DNA from: Patescibacteria group bacterium
GTDB lineage: Bacteria; Patescibacteriota; Dojkabacteria; JAKAPS01
Direction of reading: 5' to 3'
Assembly (NCBI GenBank): GCA_025450075.1
Contig: JANWIC010000019.1
Coordinates: 1 to 44,797, forward strand
DNA: 44,797 nt
Shown piece by piece: positions 8,424-14,836 of the stretch; position 1 is the stretch's first letter; the number at the start of each line of letters is the position of its first letter. A program made the translations under genes and the position numbers. Under the pieces are notes generated by a model that did no database searches, was not told where the DNA came from, and saw nothing but the letters and a program-made list of their open reading frames with translations.

Positions 8424-9300
8424 AATCAAATTACTTAAAGGCCTTAAAAAAAACAATAGTGGTCAGGCTTTACTTCTTATAATTGTTGTTCTATTTATCG
8501 TATTCTTTCTTGTAGTATCCTTAAGTGAAAATATTTCAGTTGATACAGTAAATACTATCCAGAATCAAAATTTCCAGAAAGCTTTTGCTGCAGCAACATC
8601 AGGATTAAGCGCTGCTAAAAACTATATCACTACGAATGGATGTTGTGGAAACAACTCTTCTCTTTCCTCGGGCATACTTTCCTACGGAACAGGTTATCAA
8701 TATAATTATGTGATTCAAGCTCAACAGGAAATTAATCAGAATGTGCAAAGCGATTATACCCTTCAAGCACTTGTTGACTCCTCCACAACTGCAGATATCG
8801 CATTTAATAGATCTTCCAGCATTCTTTTTGCTAATGTCATATTTAAAACACCACAAACAATTAATGGAGTTCAAACGATGAATGCAGAATGTGTTTTTTA
8901 TCCTCAAGGAATGTCTTTAAATGGAGTACAGGCTAATCTTGGAAGCTTTTCCCAGGGGCCTTCCAGCATTTGTGGAGCAATTGGCCCTGCTTTACCGCTT
9001 CAGACTAGCGGAACATATAATGGATATTATGAAACTACTTTAAATTTAAATAACAATGCACAATTTATTCGTGCATATGTAGTAAACTATAATACTGGAC
9101 TTCTTACCAATATCATTATTCATCCAAGTCAAACATCAATACAGCAATATCAGATTATTGCAACTGGTTATTATAATAATAGCAGAAGAGATATTGATGC
9201 TTATTTCAGTCTTCAAGGAGATCCACCTGGCATATTTGATTATGTACTATTTAATGGAGAGACAAATAGTGTTGGAAACCCTCCTCCACTTGCATTTTAA
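8413..9300 (+). CDS. PilX-like minor pilin or pilus-associated protein
   Basis: The 295-aa product starts with a basic stretch, then SGQALLLIIVVLFIVFFLVV, a single N-terminal membrane helix preceded by a glycine. It lacks the FTLIE box and the Glu+5. This pattern, with SG then ALLL, is typical of PilX/GspK-type proteins, which cap or initiate pili. The helix is followed by FQKAFAAATSGLSAAKNY, like the conserved EAGxxAA segment of PilX. The remaining roughly 220 residues are Ser/Asn/Gly-rich and probably beta-structured, ending in VGNPPPLAF. Operon position just after three minor pilins matches the usual H-V-W-X order, which supports the assignment. Confidence 0.65.
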   Translation: MEDKIKLLKGLKKNNSGQALLLIIVVLFIVFFLVVSLSENISVDTVNTIQNQNFQKAFAAATSGLSAAKNYITTNGCCGNNSSLSSGILSYGTGYQYNYVIQAQQEINQNVQSDYTLQALVDSSTTADIAFNRSSSILFANVIFKTPQTINGVQTMNAECVFYPQGMSLNGVQANLGSFSQGPSSICGAIGPALPLQTSGTYNGYYETTLNLNNNAQFIRAYVVNYNTGLLTNIIIHPSQTSIQQYQIIATGYYNNSRRDIDAYFSLQGDPPGIFDYVLFNGETNSVGNPPPLAF

Positions 9301-9314
9301 TTTAACAACTCAAA

Positions 9315-9707
9315 ATGGATGATGTAACTATACCGAAAAAAATCGTTGTCATAGAAGACGAGAAGTACATAATGGATATGTACAAAGAAATAATGGAGGA
9401 ATCTGGCTTCAATGTACGTGCAGCACAAAATGGTGAATCAGGATTAGCTGTAATTGAAGAATTCAAACCTGATCTAATCATGCTTGACTTGATGCTTCCA
9501 GGAATTGATGGAATGGAAGTATTACGTGTGGTTCGAAAAGACCCGGTTAAATATGGAACACCTATCATCGTAGTCTTAACAAACCTTTCAAATGAAGTAA
9601 TGATAAAAGATGCATTTTATGAAAAAGCAGATGGGTACCTCATGAAAACCGAATTGACACCTGAACAGGTTGTAAGTGAAGTGAAGGGTTTTCTTCATAT
9701 GAACTAA
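9315..9707 (+). CDS. stand-alone CheY-like response regulator receiver
   Basis: The 130-aa protein is a single REC domain with no output domain. All key residues are visible: acidic pair E14/D15, phospho-acceptor D58 (in DLIMLDLMLPG), T89 and K111 (in YLMKT). Such receivers act by phosphorylation-dependent protein contacts and are common in pilus loci (PilG/PilH type) and in Patescibacteria. No histidine kinase is in the window, so the phosphodonor is unknown. It sits 14 nt after the PilX-like gene and 2 nt before pilN, inside the operon. It may tune pilus assembly or retraction, which is inferred from context. Confidence 0.88.
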   Translation: MDDVTIPKKIVVIEDEKYIMDMYKEIMEESGFNVRAAQNGESGLAVIEEFKPDLIMLDLMLPGIDGMEVLRVVRKDPVKYGTPIIVVLTNLSNEVMIKDAFYEKADGYLMKTELTPEQVVSEVKGFLHMN

Positions 9708-9709
9708 AT

Positions 9710-10261
9710 ATGAGTAATACAATCAACCTATTGCCCGTCAGGACAAAGGACCAAATTAAAACTGAATTCAGAAAGTTTAAATACGACTTTATAACCTCAA
9801 TCGTCATTCTCGGTGTTGTACTACTTGGCATATTCTTGATGTTTATCCATGCCTTTTTAGAATATAACTTGAATCAGTTAAATAGCAATATTACAAAACA
9901 GATGAATGTTTTAAAAACATATCAAAATTTCATCCATGGTTATCAGATAATTGATGAAAAAGCACAACAGGTAAAATTAATAAACAAAAACAAGGTTGAT
10001 CCGGCGGATGTTATAAATTATATGTATACACTTATCCCATCTGGTTCTACACTATCTAATTTTGCATTGGATGAGCAGCATAATTTTACCGTAACAATTG
10101 CAAGTTCAAACTATATAGATATTGCAAGATTTTTAGTCATATTGGAGAATCCTCAAATTCGTTTAACACAAACAGAAATTAAAGGAATATCTTTCAGTAA
10201 AAGCCAAAACATTTATAACTTTGTTATTTCAGGTACATATGTAAAACCAAATGGACAATAA
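9710..10261 (+). CDS. pilN: PilN-like type IV pilus assembly protein
   Basis: PilN is a bitopic inner-membrane protein that binds PilM through its cytoplasmic N-terminus and pairs with PilO. The 183-aa product begins MSNTINLLPVRTK; the NLLP motif is the PilM-binding signature of PilN. A single membrane segment spans about residues 29-51, a coiled-coil-prone region covers about 52-95, and a small ferredoxin-like domain follows. Length fits the family. It overlaps pilO by 11 nt. The assignment is strong because of the NLLP motif and the neighbouring pilO and pilM. Confidence 0.85.
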   Translation: MSNTINLLPVRTKDQIKTEFRKFKYDFITSIVILGVVLLGIFLMFIHAFLEYNLNQLNSNITKQMNVLKTYQNFIHGYQIIDEKAQQVKLINKNKVDPADVINYMYTLIPSGSTLSNFALDEQHNFTVTIASSNYIDIARFLVILENPQIRLTQTEIKGISFSKSQNIYNFVISGTYVKPNGQ

Positions 10262-10937
10262 GGCTAATAATAAGGACTTACAATTTAATACATTTCTTTA
10301 CTTTATCCGTGGATATTTTATTCCTGTAATCGGAGTTATTGTTATTCTTCTTGTAATCATATTTATATATATTCCCAATACTACAGGTATATTTGGAGAT
10401 ATTGGAACAATTAGTGACAAAAACACCAAATACAATCAAGTAAGACAAAAAACTGATTTTTATCATTCTCTCTCTACAACAGATAATGAGTTAAAGCAGG
10501 TTGATGCTTTAACTGCAATTAATACAAAACTGCCAGACCAAGTTAAAAGTGCTGATGCTATTGATGCATTGCAGCAGGTTGCACAAACCGACGGAGTACA
10601 GGTATTAAGTGCAAGTGGAACATTACTTCAAAACAATCAGTTAAATGGAACGATTACAATTTCTCCATTAGTGCAAGTGAGTGAAATTATCCTTCATGTT
10701 TCAGGAACCATTGATAATTTGAAGAAACTTTCAACTGACATATCAAAAATGCCTCAGCTTACATCAATCAATACTTCATCATGGAATGGTGGATTAAGTC
10801 CAGGGACTACATTAGAAGGATTGTTTACTGTAGATGTTTACTTCCTAGATTCAAATGCAATTTCAGGAAGCGTTGATTTGCTTGCAAATGTTAATACAGG
10901 ATATACATCGGATGTGATAAACAATTTGACATATTAA
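10251..10937 (+). CDS. pilO: PilO-like type IV pilus assembly protein
   Basis: The 228-aa product has one N-terminal membrane segment (about residues 22-44), a helical/coiled-coil stretch (about 58-90) and a C-terminal alpha/beta domain containing LPDQVKSADAIDALQQVAQT, which resembles the start of the PilO periplasmic domain. PilO heterodimerises with PilN and aligns the assembly platform. Sequence identity to known PilO is likely low, so the call leans on topology and on the gene being sandwiched between pilN and pilM. It overlaps pilN by 11 nt. Confidence 0.75.
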   Translation: MDNKANNKDLQFNTFLYFIRGYFIPVIGVIVILLVIIFIYIPNTTGIFGDIGTISDKNTKYNQVRQKTDFYHSLSTTDNELKQVDALTAINTKLPDQVKSADAIDALQQVAQTDGVQVLSASGTLLQNNQLNGTITISPLVQVSEIILHVSGTIDNLKKLSTDISKMPQLTSINTSSWNGGLSPGTTLEGLFTVDVYFLDSNAISGSVDLLANVNTGYTSDVINNLTY

Positions 10938-10939
10938 TG

Positions 10940-10969
10940 TTGACTGAAAGCATTGTTTTATACTATATT
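10940..10969 (+). promoter_or_regulatory. internal promoter in front of pilM
   Basis: TTGACT (10940-10945), an 18 nt spacer and TATATT (10964-10969) lie in the 53-nt gap between pilO and pilM, ending 21 nt before the pilM ATG. This suggests pilM can be transcribed separately from the rest of the operon. Confidence 0.55.
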
Positions 10970-10990
10970 TAATTAGATTACACCACTCAT

Positions 10991-12022
10991 ATGGCTATAG
11001 AATATTTTGGACTAGATTTTGGACATGCGACGCTTAAAGCTATAGAGCTTAGAAGGAATGGTAAAATCCATGAACTGGTGACATTTGGATCAGTCCCTAC
11101 TCCACCGGGAGCTTTAGGTAGTGAAAATGATGATCAGAAAAATAATTTGGTAAAGGCGATAAAATTATTGGTAAAAGATTTGAACTTGAAAACTAAAAAA
11201 GTAGTCATATCAATTCCTGAAGCATTTGTTTCTTCAAGACTTATCCAGGTTCCATATGTAGATGAGGCCCAATTAGATGAAGCAATTCACTGGCAGGCTA
11301 AACAATACATTCCTGTCCCTCTTGATGAAGTGAATATGAGTTATAGAAGAATTGGTGAATCTTATACAGCTGATGGGGTAAAACAATGGAATATATTCCT
11401 TGTTGCAGTATCAAAACTTCTTATCGAGTATTATATTACTCTTCTCAAACGCGCTGGACTAGAACCTCTTGCAATTGAAACACAAGGCGCAGCGCTTGCA
11501 CGATCAATTTCAAAAAATGGAGATAAAACAGCTTCTTTAATTCTTGATGTGGGATATGACACAGCTACTATCGCAATAATTAAAAACCTTGAATTGATAT
11601 ATTCCCAATCCGTACCTACCGGATCAAATGCATTAACAAAAGCTATTGCTCAAGACTTTTCATTAGAATACGGACAAGCTGAAGAATACAAGAAAAGTTA
11701 TGGACTTGATGAAAGTCAATTGGATGGTAGAATTTATCGATCATTAAAGCCGGTTGTGGATGCTATAGTATCTGAAGTAACTAGAGCAATCGATTACTTT
11801 AAAATAAATTCTTCGGAAAATATGCCTACCAAAATTATTCTTGTTGGGGAAGGAAGTTATTTACCTGGACTTGTTATTTATCTTACCCAGATTTTAGGTC
11901 TTGAAATTCAATTGGGAAATCCTTGGATTGGTGTTAAAGTGAATGAACAAGGAAAACTTCCCCCACTTTCCCCTGCATATGCAGTCGCATTAGGACTTGC
12001 AATGAAGGATGATGAAATCTAA
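10991..12022 (+). CDS. pilM: PilM, actin-like type IV pilus assembly ATPase
   Basis: PilM is a cytoplasmic actin/FtsA-fold protein that binds the PilN N-terminus and links the assembly platform to the ATPases. The 343-aa product has the phosphate-1 segment FGLDFGHATLKAIELRR at the N-terminus, the conserved EAIHWQAKQYIPVPLDEV block (about residues 96-113), a phosphate-2 segment SLILDVGYDTATIAII and an adenosine-type segment IILVGEGSYLPGL. Family length is about 350. It ends tail-to-tail with the next gene, the two stop codons overlapping in CTAA. In most bacteria the order is pilM-N-O; here pilM comes last and has its own promoter. Confidence 0.92.
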   Translation: MAIEYFGLDFGHATLKAIELRRNGKIHELVTFGSVPTPPGALGSENDDQKNNLVKAIKLLVKDLNLKTKKVVISIPEAFVSSRLIQVPYVDEAQLDEAIHWQAKQYIPVPLDEVNMSYRRIGESYTADGVKQWNIFLVAVSKLLIEYYITLLKRAGLEPLAIETQGAALARSISKNGDKTASLILDVGYDTATIAIIKNLELIYSQSVPTGSNALTKAIAQDFSLEYGQAEEYKKSYGLDESQLDGRIYRSLKPVVDAIVSEVTRAIDYFKINSSENMPTKIILVGEGSYLPGLVIYLTQILGLEIQLGNPWIGVKVNEQGKLPPLSPAYAVALGLAMKDDEI

Positions 12023-12918
12023 GAAATTTCAGTTAATTCTTTTCTTTCGATTTCTTTTGAGAAGATATTCTTAAGCGCATTTACCAATTGATCGGAAAGT
12101 AGTTCTAGCTGCTGAAGAAGTTCGAAAATCCTTGTTTCGGCCTGATTCCCGTTTTCAGCACGTTCGCGTATAAGTTCAAACAATCCATGGCATGAATCAG
12201 CAAAATCTAAATCTGCTAATAACATTAAATTTTTAATAGCTATTGCTAATTCGTTTATACATAGGTAGGCACGCGACGTATGTTCCAATGCTGTATTATA
12301 TGCAATTCCTGCCATTGTTTCCTTTCCCTTATCAGTTGAATTAAATTTTTTCGATTGATAGAATGCATAGAGATATTGAGAAGCGCGTTGTAACCATACG
12401 AAAGGCACTTGATCACCTTTTGATACGTGTTGAGCAATCTCAACTAGGGTTATTTTTGGTTCATATCTAGATTCACGTGATGAAGGCTGCATGTTAATTT
12501 GCTGGCACAGTGGATTATATCTACCAATTATGATTGATGGGGATTTACCCATAATTCCTGCACGTATTGTTCCTACCATTGGCGAGCTTCCTTTTCCTAA
12601 TACAATATGTATTCTCTCAATCGTGATATGTAAAGTGGAAAGATATGTTAAACGGATTATGCTATCGTTTGCTTGCACATTTGTATGTTCATTTTCTATA
12701 TATCTCTCAATAATAATCTGAAGATTTTCTGCCATTTTCGCTGCACTTCTGTATTCATCATCCGCTTCAAGTGCTAACCTCTCTATTTCAGTAGCAATGC
12801 ATGCAAATCTCCTTTCAAATTCATCAACAAGATTTTTAGGATTAGTAAATTCCCAAAGTGGATGATTGGGCGCTGTTTCATTTGTAGAACTTGATGTTGA
12901 AAAATTACCTTCTTCCAT
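12019..12918 (-). CDS. uncharacterised helical protein
   Basis: I do not recognise this 299-aa protein. It has no signal peptide and no membrane segment, so it is probably cytosolic. After a Ser/Thr/Asn-rich start (residues 1-20) it is predominantly alpha-helical by composition, with charged amphipathic stretches such as LVDEFERRFACIATEIERLA and, at the C-terminus, RIFELLQQLELLSDQLVNAL. A more beta-like central part contains GTIRAGIMGKSPSIIIGRY (about residues 117-135). It is a single-gene unit with a strong promoter, convergent with pilM. A helical scaffold or regulator is possible, but nothing in the sequence proves it. Confidence 0.7.
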   Translation of the reverse strand: MEEGNFSTSSSTNETAPNHPLWEFTNPKNLVDEFERRFACIATEIERLALEADDEYRSAAKMAENLQIIIERYIENEHTNVQANDSIIRLTYLSTLHITIERIHIVLGKGSSPMVGTIRAGIMGKSPSIIIGRYNPLCQQINMQPSSRESRYEPKITLVEIAQHVSKGDQVPFVWLQRASQYLYAFYQSKKFNSTDKGKETMAGIAYNTALEHTSRAYLCINELAIAIKNLMLLADLDFADSCHGLFELIRERAENGNQAETRIFELLQQLELLSDQLVNALKNIFSKEIERKELTEIS

Positions 12919-12941
12919 ATGTAGAGATTAATATACAGGGG

Positions 12942-12970
12942 AGTATAATATCTTTATGAAATATGATCAA
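12942..12970 (-). promoter_or_regulatory. promoter of the uncharacterised helical protein gene
   Basis: On the minus strand TTGATC (12970-12965), a 17 nt spacer and TATACT (12947-12942) precede the ATG at 12918 with a gap of 23 nt. The leader lacks a Shine-Dalgarno sequence. Confidence 0.6.
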
Positions 12971-12977
12971 TTAATCC

Positions 12978-12998
12978 TAATATATATGGAATATATTA
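12978..12998. repeat. perfect 8-bp inverted repeat overlapping the khpA stop codon
   Basis: TAATATAT and ATATATTA flank a 5-nt loop (ATGGA). It covers the khpA stop and lies just upstream of the next promoter. It has no T-tract, so it is not a classical intrinsic terminator. It may still mark the end of the ribosomal operon or simply reflect the AT-rich background. Confidence 0.35.
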
Positions 12999-13226
12999 CT
13001 CTACTTTTAGGCTGACTCTTTTATTCTCTTTCACTGCCTTTACAGCAATGATGTCATTTAGTGCTTTGATTGTTCTTCCACCTTTTCCAATAATGATACC
13101 TTTATCTTCTTCATGAGCTGTTATAGTGTAAATAACTATACCGGTCTGTGGTTCCTCAGCACTGACAGTAACATCATCAGGATGGTTGACAATACTTTTT
13201 AAAAGATTAATTAATGTTGTTTCCAT
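12996..13226 (-). CDS. khpA: KH-domain RNA-binding protein KhpA
   Basis: KhpA is a small RNA-binding protein that, with KhpB/EloR in Firmicutes, binds many transcripts and affects cell division and elongation. The 76-aa product is a single type II KH domain with the GxxG loop in GIIIGKGGRTIKALNDII (about residues 46-63). This is the standard length and the standard position directly after rpsP, from which it is separated by one base. No khpB is in the window. There is no Shine-Dalgarno sequence, so translation is probably coupled to rpsP. Confidence 0.92.
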   Translation of the reverse strand: METTLINLLKSIVNHPDDVTVSAEEPQTGIVIYTITAHEEDKGIIIGKGGRTIKALNDIIAVKAVKENKRVSLKVE

Positions 13227-13227
13227 T

Positions 13228-13458
13228 TTATTTTGCTTTTGTGATTCTTTTAACCGTTTCAGTCATTTGAGCTCCGACACCGATCCATTTTTCAAGCTTT
13301 TCTTTATCGAACTTAATTTCAGCAGGTTTAACAACAGGATTGTAATATCCAATGTTATCAAGTGCTTTTCCTCCACGTGCCCGTCTTGAATCTGCAACAA
13401 TGATACGATAGAAAGGTCTATTTTTCTTGCCTTTTCGTTGTAGTCGAATTTTTACCAT
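13228..13458 (-). CDS. rpsP: 30S ribosomal protein S16
   Basis: The 76-aa product begins [20 protein letters not shown], the conserved S16 start, followed by [22 protein letters not shown]16 binds 16S rRNA early in 30S assembly. It is slightly shorter at the C-terminus than the 82-90 aa of many S16 proteins, as is common in reduced genomes. Its partner khpA follows immediately and rnc lies 17 nt upstream. No ribosome-binding site is visible. Confidence 0.95.
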   Translation of the reverse strand: MVKIRLQRKGKKNRPFYRIIVADSRRARGGKALDNIGYYNPVVKPAEIKFDKEKLEKWIGVGAQMTETVKRITKAK

Positions 13459-13475
13459 AATGTAAAGATAAAATA

Positions 13476-14162
13476 TTATGTAAGTGCATCTAATGCATTT
13501 TTTGCAGCTTCTTGTTGGGCTTGCTGTTTACTCTTCCCTGTTCCCGTTCCCATTATTTTTCCTTTTACTAAGACATTTACCGTAAATGTCTTGTCATGAT
13601 CTGGTCCTTCTTCCTTTACCAGCTTATACACTGGTGTGAGCTTAAATCTTTCCTGGGTTACTTCCTGAAGATGTGATTTAGCATCAATATAGTCCTTGTT
13701 CTCAATGATCGTGTTTATTTTATCAAAAAAAACTGAAGAAAGGAACCTTTTACACTCTTCAATACCCTGGTCAATAAAAAGTGCTCCTAAAAATGCTTCA
13801 AATGTATTTGCTAAAATATATGGTCTTGTCCTTCCACCCGTCATCTCTTCGCCTTTAGACATGAGTATGAGCTCGCCAAAGCCCAATTCAGCGGATATAT
13901 CGGCAAGACTCTCCATCTTTACAACTGCTGATCGGAAGGTCGTCAAATCCCCTTCTCGAAGATTAGGGAACTTGTTGAAGAGATACTCTGAAACGAGAAT
14001 CTCAAGAACAGCATCTCCCAAAAATTCCAGTCGTTCGTTATGTTCAGTTGCAACTCCATTAGCTTCATTTAAAAATGACCTATGTGTAAATGCTGTTTGT
14101 AACAGCATCTTATCGTTAAATGTAATATGTATTTTTTCTTCAATTTTTTGTGTATTTTCCAT
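13476..14162 (-). CDS. rnc: ribonuclease III
   Basis: RNase III cleaves double-stranded RNA, including rRNA precursors. The 228-aa product has the catalytic signature [20 protein letters not shown], with the acidic residues of the active site, a second acidic cluster ([13 protein letters not shown]), and a C-terminal double-stranded RNA-binding domain (about residues 150-228) ending in [20 protein letters not shown]. Family length is about 225. I start it at the ATG at 14162; an in-frame start at 14180 would add six residues and lengthen the overlap with nusB from 23 to 41 nt. Confidence 0.94.
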   Translation of the reverse strand: MENTQKIEEKIHITFNDKMLLQTAFTHRSFLNEANGVATEHNERLEFLGDAVLEILVSEYLFNKFPNLREGDLTTFRSAVVKMESLADISAELGFGELILMSKGEEMTGGRTRPYILANTFEAFLGALFIDQGIEECKRFLSSVFFDKINTIIENKDYIDAKSHLQEVTQERFKLTPVYKLVKEEGPDHDKTFTVNVLVKGKIMGTGTGKSKQQAQQEAAKNALDALT

Positions 14163-14589
14163 TTTCCATATCATGCACAATATTTCCTAAAACACCATTG
14201 ATAAATGTAAAACTCTTATCCCCGCCAAATTCTTTTGCTAGCTCAATTGCCTCATCGATAACAACTTTTGTAGGTGCTGATTTTTGAGTATATAATATCT
14301 CAAAAATAGCCATACGAAGAATCCATAAATCAACTTTTGCAGTATCCTTTATCGGGCGCTTAGGAGTATAGTTAATAATGATCTTGTCAATCTCATCTCT
14401 ATGCTCCTCTACTCCATGCAAAAGCTCCTGCATAAATATCTCATCAGGCTGCATTTCATCGTACAAATCACTGTTGATATCTCGTAATTCGGCAATCTCA
14501 AAAGGGGCGTTAGACCGGAAGTCAAATTCAAATAATTTTTGCAGGGCAATTATCCGTGATTGATGTCGTGGATCATTGCGTGTCTTCAT
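14140..14589 (-). CDS. nusB: transcription antitermination factor NusB
   Basis: NusB binds boxA RNA with S10/NusE and promotes antitermination of rRNA operons. The 149-aa product has the N-terminal RNA-binding helix (RHQSRIIALQKLFEFDF), the central INYTPKRPIKDTAKVDLWIL segment and the C-terminal VVIDEAIELAKEFGGDKS(F)TFINGVLG block that defines the family. Length is normal. Its ATG overlaps the rpmF stop (ATGA) and its end overlaps rnc by 23 nt. Grouping with rnc and rpsP makes sense, since all act in ribosome production. Confidence 0.94.
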   Translation of the reverse strand: MKTRNDPRHQSRIIALQKLFEFDFRSNAPFEIAELRDINSDLYDEMQPDEIFMQELLHGVEEHRDEIDKIIINYTPKRPIKDTAKVDLWILRMAIFEILYTQKSAPTKVVIDEAIELAKEFGGDKSFTFINGVLGNIVHDMENGKYTKN

Positions 14590-14768
14590 AACTGGCCCTT
14601 TAGAACAATTTTTCCTTTATATTGACCACAAAATTCACATGCATGATGTGGCAGCATTGATCTTTTGCAATTTGGGCATGTCGTTAATTCGACTGGTGAA
14701 AGTGCATGGTGAGCTCTTCGGTTATTCTTTCGTGAATGAGAAATTTTTCGTTTTGGTAATGCACCCAT
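14586..14768 (-). CDS. rpmF: 50S ribosomal protein L32
   Basis: The 60-aa product begins MGALPKRKISHSRKNNRRAH, the typical L32 start, and carries a zinc ribbon C-x2-C (TCPNCKRS) and C-x2-C (ACEFCGQY). This is the zinc-containing C+ form of L32 and not the C- paralog made under zinc starvation in some bacteria. It is the first gene of the rpmF-nusB-rnc-rpsP-khpA operon and lies 27 nt after a near-perfect promoter. Confidence 0.95.
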   Translation of the reverse strand: MGALPKRKISHSRKNNRRAHHALSPVELTTCPNCKRSMLPHHACEFCGQYKGKIVLKGQL

Positions 14769-14795
14769 AAATGTAATATGTAAATTGACGCTGCT

Positions 14796-14824
14796 ATTAT
14801 ATAGATAATGGACTTCGAAGTCAA
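14796..14824 (-). promoter_or_regulatory. promoter of the rpmF-nusB-rnc-rpsP-khpA operon
   Basis: On the minus strand TTGACT (14824-14819), a 17 nt spacer and TATAAT (14801-14796) match consensus at 11 of 12 positions. A perfect 12-bp palindrome, GACTTCGAAGTC (14811-14822), overlaps the -35 box and could be a protein-binding site. The leader before rpmF has no Shine-Dalgarno sequence. Confidence 0.7.
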
Positions 14825-14836
14825 ATAATCACGTAC

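Noticed and set aside
13696-14190. 164-codon open frame on the plus strand
   Set aside because: Antisense to rnc and the end of nusB, both unmistakable; the Ser-rich product has no domain.
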